Shown here one piece after another: positions 47,601 through 56,796 of a stretch of 64,000 nt of DNA (its first letter is position 1; each line of letters starts with the position of its first letter). Position numbers and translations under genes: made by a program. This DNA is from Avena insularis (Eukaryota; Streptophyta; Magnoliopsida; Poales; Poaceae). The notes under the pieces were generated by a model, which was given only the letters and a program-made list of their open reading frames with translations, did not search any database and had not been told where the DNA came from. The DNA is taken from NCBI GenBank assembly GCA_023614405.1, contig JAJUPC010000035.1, positions 682,001 to 746,000 of the forward strand, read 5' to 3'.

Positions 47601-48001
47601 TCAGAAATGACCCTACCAAGTTCGTCAGCCGGCTCATCTGATGCCCGTTCTTCACCTCCTTCCTCTCCATTGTCTTCCATTGCAGTATCACTATATTCTG
47701 GAAACATATGATGATAGTTGTTATCATCATCTTCTTCTTCACCATCTTCCATCATAACCCCTCTTTCCCCGTGCTTGGTCCAGCAATTATAGTTGGGCAT
47801 GAAACCTTTCATAATCAGGTGGCCGCGAATGATTTTCGAGGAAGAGTACTCCTTGTTGTTCCTACATTGAACACATGGACAATGTATAAAACCATTCTCT
47901 TTGTTTGCCGTAGACACATCGATAAATTTATCCACGCCTTTCATATACCCGGGTACACGCCGGTCACCGTACATCCATTCCCGACCGTTCATCTGCATCA
48001 T
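44679..48001 (-). pseudogene. tnpD: CACTA TNPD transposase (Transposase_21 type), disrupted
   Basis: The start at ATG 48001 gives an N-terminal transposase-associated domain (MNGREWMYGDRR...GFIHCPCVQCRNN), ending at 47570. From 47526 the Transposase_21 region begins (CPVCNALRYKIRRDDPGD, then GLSTDGMNPFG at about 46950). The same frame continues past stops at 46909, near 46774 and near 46544 through LPPWLCMKRK and RSSINVMHVTKNICMNLLG. 45520-46437 then holds the DUF4218-like region (SHDYHVIMTQLLPIALRGLL). 44960-45490 is the DUF4216-like region (QDKKSTNQNSGVLFDA), followed by a frameshifted tail ending PWLRLK at 44679. The protein would cut the element ends. At least five stops and one or two frameshifts make this copy inactive. 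Gaps may include introns. Confidence 0.88.
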
Positions 48002-48336
48002 ATAAGTAAGTTTATCGAAAACAGGACATCATAAATAGTGAAATGACCAATTCACATCGACACATACATTGTATCAATGACAGAGAAAAGATAAGATTGC
48101 TAACCTCGATCGAGGGAAATAAAGAGGAGAAAGCTCAAGTGCGTCTCAGACACCTTCTATATTTTTTTCTATGAGAAATTGAACGGGATCATTCACTCAA
48201 ACATTTCATCAAACACCTTGAATGCATGCATAGGGGAAAAAAACTAGCACACCCCTCACACCTTCCACCAAGAAAAAACAGAGCGGAGGCAGAGGGCTGG
48301 GGCGTTGCATTTATAGAGGGCGGGAGCATACGTACC
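48002..48336 (-). other. 5' region of TNPD
   Basis: Directly upstream of the TNPD start on the minus strand. No ORF of note. A TTTATAGAGG word (48309-48318, reverse CCTCTATAAA) could serve as a TATA box for leftward transcription. Confidence 0.4.
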
Positions 48337-48574
48337 GGTTTGTAACACAAACCGGGACTAAAGGTGTGTGCCACGCCATGTGGCTGATGCCCAACCTTTA
48401 GTCCCGGTTTGTGTTACAAACCGAGACGTATGCTCCCCTACCAACCGGGACGCATGCCTCTAGGCCCTGTGCCCGCTTGAACCGGGACGCGTGCCAGCAT
48501 TAGTCCCGGTTCATGGAGGAACCGGGACTAATGCTGTTAGGAGGCACGAACGGATAGCCTTCTTTCTACTAGTG
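48337..48574. repeat. Right subterminal repeats and TIR of inner CACTA
   Basis: A long imperfect inverted repeat, with arms at about 48337-48368 and 48395-48426 built from ACCGGTTTGTAACACAAACC and AACCTTTAGTCCCGG, is followed by further ACCGGGACGC and AGTCCCGGTTC/GAACCGGGACT units and the terminal TTTCTACTAGTG. Typical binding-site array. It lacks the TGCCGCGGCA words of the left end. Confidence 0.88.
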
Positions 48575-48577
48575 CAT

Positions 48578-48953
48578 GGGAATTTATCATTTTCGCTGCA
48601 TAGAAAAAAATCACGGTCACCGGTGACAGGAATTTATGCATATCTGTCATTAAGAAATTTACCTATCTCAGCAGGTCTTGATGAAAAATACTAGTGACTT
48701 GCATATTTTGAGTCTGTCTCTACTTATAGTGTTTTTAGTGACAAGCATTTTTATATACCCGTCACTAAGTAATTTTTTCATTATACCGGTCTTCATAAAA
48801 ATTACTAGTGACAGTCACATTTATACGACTGTCACTAGTGTCTTGTACTAGTGACTGACTTATCTTTGCCCGTCACTGGTAAGTAAACTAGTGACGGGCA
48901 TAGTTTTGCCTGTCACTAACCTCCTGGAGGCTATAAGCCTTTCTGCAGTAGTG
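48578..48953. repeat. Right part of outer CACTA: subterminal repeats and TIR
   Basis: Resumes the outer element after the CAT duplication. It contains at least six (A/C)TAGTGAC words in both orientations and ends TTCTGCAGTAGTG at 48953, the complement of the left end. Confidence 0.9.
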
Positions 48954-49652
48954 CATGCTGTGATGTGTACAAATCCAGATATGTCCTATGCTCTAAATGT
49001 TATGAGCGTATACCAGAATGATTCATAAGATGATTATTGGACGATAGTAAATATATTCTTATGATCTTTTAGATGAACTAAGAATATATTATTTAATAGA
49101 AGTGACAAATAGATGGTTAGTGCATTGTAAAAGTATTACATTGACACTAGTTTTGTCACAAAGTACAAATTAAGTTTATCTCTATCTAAACTAAGGGTGG
49201 CATGATATGATGGAAAGTAAGTTCCATAATGGATTTGGATGATTTCCAAAGTTAAGACATTGTGACAGATACTACAACAAAAGGCTAAGTATATGACTGC
49301 TATAATAGCAGCAAAAGAGGGCATTTGTGTTAAGTAGTTTGTTATCAAACTAGGTGTGGTTCACAGCGGGATAGTGCTATGAAGATATATTGTACGACAA
49401 TATTATCAACATGTTTTAACCCCAAGGAACTAAAGGTCTCACCAAAGGACCAAATTTATACAAAGCCATCTCATTAGAGAATGAGTGATGCGTAGAGACA
49501 CAAAGATATGCAATTACACACGGACCTCAAACTGTCGGATCCGGAGATCAGTTGACCACTAGAAATCGTGTAAATACAACACTGGAAAGCCATAGGTGTT
49601 GAATGCACAAAGGTTTGAAACTAGATTATTGACTCTAGTGCAAGTGGGAGAC
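48954..49652 (+). pseudogene. pol: Degenerate RNase H region and 3' end of Copia B
   Basis: It starts with CAT (48954-48956), the right CACTA duplication. MCTNPDMSYALNVMSVYQND matches the RT/RNase H junction of Copia. QQKAKYMTAIIAAKEG at about 49280 corresponds to the RNase H TKAEYIAASEAAKE segment. Stops and shifts are frequent. It ends with the purine tract GTGCAAGTGGGAGAC at 49638-49652. Confidence 0.8.
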
Positions 49653-51549
49653 TGTTGGAGATATGCCCAAGAGGCAATAATAAAGTGGTTATTATCATAT
49701 CTTCATGCTTATGATAAATGTTTACATACCATGCTATAATTGTATTAACCGGAAACATTAATACTTGTGTGATTTGTAAACATAAAAGAGTCCCTAGTAA
49801 AGCCTCTTGTTAAACTAGCTTGTTGGTTAATATATGATCATGGTTTCCTGATCATGAACATAGAGATGTTATTAACAACAGGGTCATATCGTTAGGAGAA
49901 TGATATGATGGACATACTCCTATAGTTAAGCGTAGCATAAAGATCAAGTCATTTAATATAGTTCACTTGCTATAATCTTTCTGATACATAGTAACCTAAT
50001 TCCTTCGACCATGAGATCATGCTAATCACCATCACCGGAAGGATGCTTTGATGACATCAAAAACCACACCGTAACTGGGTGGCTATAAAGGTGGCATTGA
50101 GTGTTCGGAAAGTATGTGTTGAGGCACATGGATCAAGATTGGGATTTGTCCATCCATATGACTGATAGATATACTCTGGGCCCTCTCGGTGGAATGTCAT
50201 CCAATTAGCTTGCAAGCATGTGACTGGCTCACAAGGGATCACATATCACGGGAACGAGAAAAGAGTACTTATTGGTAACGAAGTTGAACTAGGTATGCAG
50301 AGATACCGATGATCAAACCTCGGATAAGTAAAGTATCGTGAGACAAAGGGAAATTGGTATCGTATGTAAATGGTTCATTCGATCACGAAGTAATCGTAGA
50401 AATATGTGGGAGCCATATGAATTTCCAGATTCCTCTATTGGTTATTGATTGGAGAAGAGTCTCGATCATGTCTGCATAATTCAGGAACCGTAGGGAGACA
50501 CACTTAAGGATTCGATGTTGTTAGTAGATATGGAATGTGAGTAAAGAGACCGAATGTTGTTCGGAGTCTCGGATGGGATCCGGGATATTACGAGGAGATC
50601 CGGAATGGTCCGGAGAATAAGATTCATATAAGGAAAGTCCAATTTCGGAGTTCGGGAATGATTCCGGTGTTTTCACCAGAATGTTCTAGAAGGGTCTAGA
50701 AGGTTCACCGATCCGGAAGGGGAAGGGTACATGTATGTGTCATGAAAAAGTTTAATGGTTGCATCATGTCCTAGGTCACTTGGCTGGACACTTGGAAGAG
50801 AGAAATCAAACTCTAATTTGAAAGTCAAAAAGGCAGTTTGAAAAAGTTAAATCCCAACATGGTTTCCGAGTTAGGGATGGTTTCTGAGTTAGGGAGGGTT
50901 TCCACCTGGGTTGGGAACACCCTTGGATGCCCGCCACCTATATAAGGAGGGGTAGGGGCACACCCCAAGGTATCCCCCTTGCCCTAGGCGCCCAGGAAAC
51001 CCTAAGTTGGTCGCCGCCCCCCTCTCTAGTTGCGACCAATCTAGATCTCCTCTAAACCGCTACCGACTAGCTAAACTCTAGTTGCTAACTACCTCTAAAC
51101 CTCGGCCCTATAAACCCTAGATCGCCGGGGCTCCCTCTACTCCACCATACTCGCTCTGGCTTAGGCGAAGCCCTGTGGGATCTCCCCTCTACTTCCGACA
51201 CCACGCAGTCGTGCTGCCGGAATCGTGAGGAGAGAGCTACAACCTCCGCTGCCTGCTGGAACAAGGAAGAGGAAGGTCTTCATCGAGTACCGTATGTGTG
51301 ACCGACTACGGGAGCTGCCAGAATGCGGAGCCGGAAGGATCGTCTACGCGATCTTGAGATCGGCAAGTGAACGACTACATCACCCACGAGAATCTGCTCT
51401 CATTAACCGCTTTGGATCTTCGAGGGTTAGTACTCTATAAACTTGTTGCACCGATCTAGTAGATAGATCTTGGCTTGATCATAGATTAGATATTGATTGT
51501 GTGTTCATGCAGTAGAATTTTTTTGTTTTCCATGCTAGGAACCCCTACA
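49653..51549 (+). repeat. 3' LTR of Copia B
   Basis: 1897 bp, TGTTGGAGATATG...CCCCTACA, followed by TGGGT. Collinear with 15889-17786. Confidence 0.95.
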
Positions 51550-52624
51550 TGGGTGCATTGGAAGCACTCTTCCTCCGAGCCCTAGTAGGAGAGGGGGCCC
51601 TCTCAGTCTCAGTGATCTCCTCCTCATTGGCATAGGAGCATCTAGGAGGAGGCCCCATGCGTCCCTTCTGCTGGAGTGATACAAGAGTGTGCTCTGTAAG
51701 GTTGGGAGCGAAAGCAAGTGGAGAACCATGAGCCTGGGTGTTGATGAGCCTCATGACAAGTGGTGCATATGGAGGAGCCTTATTGTACAATATGGCATGG
51801 AACATCTCCTCAAATATGAAATCCATGATATCAATAGGAGCCTCGTCTGCCTCTAGGCCAGCCATGTGAATCTTGTGGGTACGGTATAGCAGGTTGACCA
51901 AACCACATCTGATGGCATCATCATTTCCAGAACTAGGGGAAATGGCATGGCGAAATATCTTCAACATCAGATTGTAGAGGGGATTGAGGCCCTTGGACCC
52001 GCCAACAACTCCCTCGCTGCCATACAAAGGGGAAAGCTTGTTATTGTTCTCCCCAAGAGATGTTGAGTGCATATGCACCCCAACATGAGTGGACACACCC
52101 TGAAAGGTCTCAAAGATGGCATTAGCAAAGTTGTAGAAATTCGCAGTGCAGCGGTGATCTCCAGTCATCCAAGTCATTGTCCTTGCTTGGTCAGACCCAA
52201 ACACAATTGTGGCATAGAACTGCTGCACTAGAGTGATGTTATAATCCTCACGGAGCTCCATCAACCCGAGCAGCCCAAGCTTCTCACAAATCCACATTGC
52301 ATCAGAGAAGTATGGACTGGTCCTCATCTGCTCAACACTCATGTACTTCTGTGGACACACAGGTGACTTCTTGAGCATGCTGTAAATGTCTTTCATGAAA
52401 ACAGCTTGCTCCTTCCTCCAATAGCATGGGTCCTCATTGGTCCGTGGCAAGGTATAGAAATCTGTCTTCCGCAGCTCACAAGACTCCTTCTTTGACATGT
52501 GGGCCAAAGATTGAAGGTTGTCGTACTTTTCCCTCTTGGCACGGTTCTCTTCCTCAACCCTATCCTGCCCCCTCCTCATGTATGCTGCATCACGGGCCTG
52601 TTGTCTCCGGTTAGATGGGTGCAC
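51550..52624 (-). pseudogene. Third (env-like) ORF of element S, main part
   Basis: An open stretch of about 358 codons from ATG 52624, cut by Copia B at 51550 and continuing in frame at 15888. Visible segments are a basic N-terminus (SNRRQQARDAAYMRRGQDR), LPRTNEDPCYWRKEQAVFMK, QFYATIVFGSDQARTMTWMT and a low-complexity basic end. It matches the extra ORF of grass SIRE-like elements, downstream of pol and of unknown role. On the minus strand a TTGTTCACAG/G acceptor-like site near 52712 suggests it is expressed from a spliced RNA. The frame upstream of 52624 has stops. No signal peptide or clear membrane segment. Confidence 0.8.
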
Positions 52625-53841
52625 AACATACTGACCCTCGGTCTCATCATATCAGGGATCGGCCCTCTTTGACTAGGCCTTGGGGTGAGGAGGACGACGA
52701 GAACTAGAACCTGTGAACAACAAAGATGGAGATAGCATGGAGGTAAGCATGTATGTCCCAGAAATGCAACACAATAGCCCTAGGACTTTGCTGGACATGT
52801 TTGAGTCATTTCACACCGGAGACTCGTCAGTGCACACTGGATTCTCCGGCTCAAACCGGAGTCTCCGCCCCTGCGGACCGGAATCTCTAGTAGGGAGAGT
52901 CGGGCATGCACTGGGATGCATCGGGAGGGAGTGAATCGAACAGATCGAGGAAAGTAACGAGGCTAATGGGATAGTGTCCACACATACAAGTGGTTCTAAT
53001 TGGCAAAAACAGCACCAATCCTCAAAAAAAATCAAGGGATGAACCCTAGGTGAAAATAGGAGGAGAGCTACTAGATCTATCTATTGGCTTGATTCCATTG
53101 GTGGGAATGGCCCAATGGTGGAGGGGAGGAAGTTGGCAGGGGAACGGCGGATCCCGGGGCTTATTGACCTCCAGGGAGGTGATTTGGAAGAGGAGGTGAT
53201 GGGGTTGAGAGGGAAGGTCGGGGTGGACGAATGAAACTTTCTGTTTCAGTTCACCCTGACCTCCCTTAAGTGGCTCGAAAACCGTTTGGACCATAGACTC
53301 CGGTATGCACCGGAGACTCCGGCTTACACCAGAGACTCCGGTGTGAGCACACCGGAGACTCTGGTCCTCTTCGACCAAATGCACCAGGTTTTGTGTTTGG
53401 GGACATATATGAGAGAGAGAGTGTTTCAAGACAAGGTATAGGCTTGGGTTAAGATATCATACTGTGAAGAATCAAGAAGAACCATAGAAATCCACTAAGA
53501 TGTTCAATAAAGCTCCAAATAGACACGAACCAAGAACCAACTCTTCAATAAGAAGAGGGTGGTGGCCGAGGTCACCGTGTAAGAGTTTGTGGCATGACAC
53601 CGGGAGAATTATCCTTGGGTCCATAGCCACTACTCATCAATTAAGCTCACATACCACAAAATGATATTAAGAGAATTGAATTTCTTAATGTTGGCATTAT
53701 GGGGGAGGGATATCCCAATGTATTAGGACCGCACTCCCCCTATCTCCATGCCTGCACCTAAACCAAATAAGAATCAAGACATAGGTGAGTATGCAAGGTG
53801 ATCAAGTCAAGCTCCTTGAATCTATGATATTTAGTTCATCC
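52625..53841 (-). other. Element S: region between RNase H and the third ORF
   Basis: No long supportable ORF. It holds a probable intron and splice acceptor near 52712, and at about 52810-52900 and 53290-53370 arrays of ACCGGAGACTCCGG-type words like those in the S LTR (14640-14900). A 127-codon frame at 53429-53046 is derived from this repeat-rich leader and I do not treat it as a gene. Confidence 0.6.
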
Positions 53842-54437
53842 TCAAATAACAAAACCTTGCTTCATCAAGTGGCTTCGTGAAGATGTCGTCAAGTTGGTCT
53901 TTGGTTGACACATAAGATAGCTCGATATCACCTCGAGAAACATGATCTCTAATGAAGTGATGACGAATATCAATGTGCTTTGTCCTTGTGTGATCCAACG
54001 GGTTGTAGGCAATCTTGATAGCACTTTAATTGTCACATAGAGGAGGCACTTTGTCACAATGGACACCGTATTCCTTTAAAGTTTTCCTCATACATAGAAA
54101 TTGAGTAAAAGCACAAGCAGCTGCCACATACTCGGCTTTGGCGGTGGAGAGAGATACACAATTTTGCTTCTTAGAAGACCAACATAGCAAGGACCTACCA
54201 AGGAATTGGAAAGACCCGGAGGTTGATTTTCTATCATCCTTATCCCCCACCCAATCCGAGTCCGATTATCCACAAAGAGAAAATGTTGATCCTCGAGGAT
54301 ACCAAATACCATATAGTGGAGTATGAACCAAATATCAAAAGATTAACTTGATCGTCATTAAATGGCTTTCTTTAGGAGCCGCTTGATATCTTGTACACAC
54401 CCCTACACTCAACACAATATCGGGTCTAGATGCACAA
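53842..54437 (-). pseudogene. pol: RNase H of element S
   Basis: After a frameshift and stops in the YLCASRPDIVLSVG-like RT end, the RNase H reads SDSDWVGDKDDRKSTSGSFQ (54250 region). STAKAEYVAAACAFTQFLCM (Glu) and PPLCDN (Asp) follow, with a TAA at 54026-54028 immediately after, then DHTRTKHIDIRHHFIRDHV to about 53900. The catalytic acidic residues are still visible, but at least two in-frame stops and an upstream shift inactivate it. Confidence 0.85.
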
Positions 54438-54439
54438 AG

Positions 54440-55399
54440 TTAAAGCAAAGAACCAATCATGGACCGGTATACCTTTTGATCCACATCTTTACCTTTTGGA
54501 TTTAGTTCAAGATGGGTCTTTGTTGCCATGGGGGTAGGAGCTCCATTTAAATCTTTCATGTTAAATCTTTTGAGCATATCTTGAGTATACTTGGCTTGGT
54601 TGAAGAATGTTCCACCTCTTACTTGCTTGATCTCAAAACCAAGAAATACTCTCAACTCCCCCATCATAGACATCCGAAACCTATTAGTCATAAGCTTTGA
54701 GAATTCATCATTAAAAGCTTTGTTAGATGAGCCAAATATAATATCATCAACATATATTTGGCATACAAAAAGCTCCCCATTAACCTTCTTAGTAAAAAGA
54801 GTGGGATCGATTTTCCCAACCTCAAACCCACGGTCAAACGACAACTCTCTAAGGTGCTCATACCACGTGCGTGGGGCTTGTTTGAGCCCATAGAGCGCCT
54901 TATCAAGTTTGTAGACATGGTTTGGGAAGTTGGGATCCTCAAACCCCGGGGGTTGCTTCACATATACCAACTCATTCAATGGACCATTAAGAAATGCACT
55001 TTCTACATCCATTTGTTGTAACTTAAAGTTATGATGTGCTGCATAAGCAAGAAGGATACGCATGGACTGAAGGTGAGCCATGGGTGCATATGTCTCTCCA
55101 TAATCAATGCCTTCAATTTGAGAGAACCCTTGTGCAACCAATCTTTCCTTGTTCCTTACAACAATTCCATGCTCATCTTGCTTGTTCTTTAATATCCACT
55201 TGGTGCCTATGACATTGCGGCAATCCTTTGGCTTCTCAACTAACTTCCAAACTTTATTTCTCTCAAAGTTGTTGAGCTCTTTGTGCATTGCTTCCAACCA
55301 ATCCGAATCTTCAAGAGCTTCCCATACTTTCTTTGGTTCTATCATGGAGATGTGTGCTTGGTGTTCACTAAACCTCTTCAATTGTGCTCTTGTGGACAT
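54440..55399 (-). pseudogene. pol: Reverse transcriptase of element S
   Basis: A 319-codon open frame starting at an internal methionine 55399 (the polyprotein frame precedes it). It has VIGTKWILKNKQDEHG, the QQMDVESAFLNGPLNELVYV block, KALYGLKQAPRTWYEHL and the catalytic YVDDIIFGSSNK. The RT core is complete and uninterrupted. The stop at the C-terminal end (YRSMIGSLL, then stop) separates it from RNase H. Its sequence type (GPLNEEVYV-like, IIFGSTN-like) points to the SIRE lineage, unlike the ILLIGNDV of Copia A and B. Confidence 0.92.
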
Positions 55400-56064
55400 T
55401 CCTCTCCTTACATCTCAAACCACATTCTCTAGAGAGTGGTCTCTCAATTCCAACATTCTATCCATTCTAGCTTTGCGACGAGTTTCAATCTTCTTGTTGT
55501 TTGTTGGGGGATCTCTTCATCATTTTGGTCCTTGTATTTACCATCAACTTGACCTTGATCATTATTGGAAACATTCTCTTCATTAAGAGGCAAAGATTGA
55601 CCTTGGTCTTGATTAGGCACACTACTAGACTGGAGTTGAGCTGGTCTCATGGTGGATTGTATAGATCTTCCTTGTATAATAGACCGAGCAGCACTTGACA
55701 TTCTAGAGAATGGTGACTCAAGCCCCTCCTCACTAGAGGAATCTCCCTGATCAACATGTTGAGGGTCCACAGCTTGTCTTTGGCTTGGGTCATTGTCCTC
55801 CTAGATAGAGGGAGCTTGTTGTGGCTGTGAATATGAGGGCTCCACTTGAGTAGATCATAGTTCTTCTCGATCCGCCATAAGGTGTTCCTCAACGGGGCGG
55901 ATAAATCCCACACCCATTCTTCCTATGGCATCCTGAGGCATTTCATCATCTGCATCACAAGCATCAACACGCCCCCCTTGGGGACCATCATATTCTTCGA
56001 ACACCACACTACAAGATTCTATGATAGCTCCGTACAGCTTATTATGGATTATATAAGTGTGGGA
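55400..56064 (-). pseudogene. pol: Linker between integrase and RT of element S
   Basis: A low-complexity polar region, partly open (55770-55444: MDPQHVDQGDSSSEEG then Q-rich), equivalent to the variable integrase C-terminal tail. Contains stops and at least one frameshift. Confidence 0.7.
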
Positions 56065-56796
56065 TTAGAGACTATAGCCAACAAAAATACCCTCTAATGC
56101 TTTGGAATCGAATTTGGACAAACGAGCACCCTTTTTGAGATAGAAACACTTACAACCAAACACTCGGAAGTAAGATACGTTGGGCTTGTTGCTAGTAAGT
56201 ATTTCATATGGAGTCTTGATCAATTCTTTGCACAGGTAAAGCCAGTTTTGATGCATGGCAAGCGGTGGAGATTGCTTTGGCCCAAAAATTATATGGAGAT
56301 TTAAAATCCGCCAATATGGTCCTTGCCATGTCAATAAGGGTCCAGTTCTTCCTCTCGGCTACACCATTTTGTTGAGGGGTATATGCAGCGGAATATTGGT
56401 GTTTTATCCCTTCATCACTAAGAAATCCATTCAAGGTGTAGTTCTTGAACTTGGTGCCATTGTCACTTATTATTATCAACACAGGGACATTGTATTGACG
56501 TTGAACCATGTTGATGAAGTCGATGAAGTTCTCTTGGGTCTCACTTTTCAACTTGAAGAAGTATACCCATGTGTATCTTGAATATTCATCAACAATCACC
56601 AAACAATATTTCTTCCCACCAAGACTTGCATGAGATGCAGGACCAAAGAGATCCACATGAAGGAGCTCCAAGATTCTCTTGGACTTGATGTAGTTCTTTG
56701 GCTTGTGGGGAGAATCATGCATTTTTCCTTCAACACAAGCCCTGCAAACACGGTCTTTGGCAAAGGAAACATTTTCTTTTAGTCCAACAATATGGC
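56065..56796 (-). pseudogene. pol: Integrase of element S, truncated at its N-terminus
   Basis: Reads VSFAKDRVCRACVEGKMHD at the end of the pre-integrase zinc region. The core follows with Asp in LLHVDLFGP, Asp in IISDNGTKF and Glu in QQNGVAERKN, so the D-D-E triad is present. A frameshift after the AISTACHAS segment (about 56210-56330) moves the reading into the frame WLYLCKELIKTPYEILT, then RVFGCKCFYLKKGARLSKFD. The N-terminal HH-CC zinc domain is lost where the LTR-like element starts at 56797. Confidence 0.88.

Larger units (their letters stand above)
34567..48574 (-). mobile_element. Inner CACTA transposon with two transposase-type genes
   Basis: Ends are CACTAGTGGGAA (34567-34578) and, at the right, TTTCTACTAGTG (48563-48574). 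The 3-bp duplications CAT are at 34564-34566 and 48575-48577. Within the ends are many inverted copies of AGTCCCGGTT/AACCGGGACT, typical of grass CACTA subterminal repeats. Coding content is all on the minus strand: TNPD transposase (44679-48001) and a TnpA-like gene with a Ulp1 domain (35005-38811), plus a small unknown ORF between. At 14 kb it is in the normal range for an autonomous element, but both genes are damaged. Confidence 0.93.
31755..48953. mobile_element. Outer CACTA transposon, non-autonomous, hosting a second CACTA
   Basis: Ends are CACTACTGCAGAA (31755-31767) and its complement TTCTGCAGTAGTG (48941-48953), a 13-bp terminal inverted repeat. The 3-bp duplications are CAT (31752-31754 and 48954-48956). 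Subterminal regions on both sides carry many copies of (C/A)TAGTGAC(A/G)GGCA in both orientations, the pattern of transposase-binding sites. Its own sequence is 31755-34566 plus 48578-48953, about 3.2 kb, without a transposase. The remaining 14 kb is the inner CACTA. Confidence 0.93.
15889..51549 (+). mobile_element. Copia B: BARE/WIS-like LTR retrotransposon, internally decayed, hosting two large insertions
   Basis: LTRs 15889-17786 and 49653-51549 begin TGTTGGAGATATGCCC and end CCCCTACA. Perfect duplications TGGGT flank it (15884-15888 and 51550-51554). A tRNA-Met PBS follows the 5' LTR and the GCAAGTGGGAGAC tract precedes the 3' LTR. Its own interior survives as 17787-19755, 29444-31754 and 48954-49652, about 5 kb, and shows only degenerate pol. 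The remainder is the Gypsy-like element (19756-29443) and the CACTA pair (31755-48953). It is inserted in the third ORF of element S. Confidence 0.95.
13882..56796 (-). mobile_element. SIRE/Maximus-like Copia element S, 3' half, split by Copia B
   Basis: Read on the minus strand it shows integrase, RT, RNase H, a third ORF, a purine tract and the 3' LTR, the order of the SIRE lineage with its extra ORF after pol. Visible own sequence is 13882-15888 and 51550-56796; Copia B occupies the gap. The 5' half (gag, protease, 5' LTR) is not in the window because another element replaces the integrase N-terminus at 56797. All coding parts contain stops or frameshifts. Copia B is flanked by TGGGT on both sides, and the third ORF joins in frame across that duplication, which confirms the two halves are one element. 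Confidence 0.88.

Noticed and set aside
53046..53429. 127-codon minus-strand ORF between RNase H and the third ORF of S
   Set aside because: Covers the GGAGACTCCGG repeat array and leader; no motif or family, and frames there depend on the repeats.
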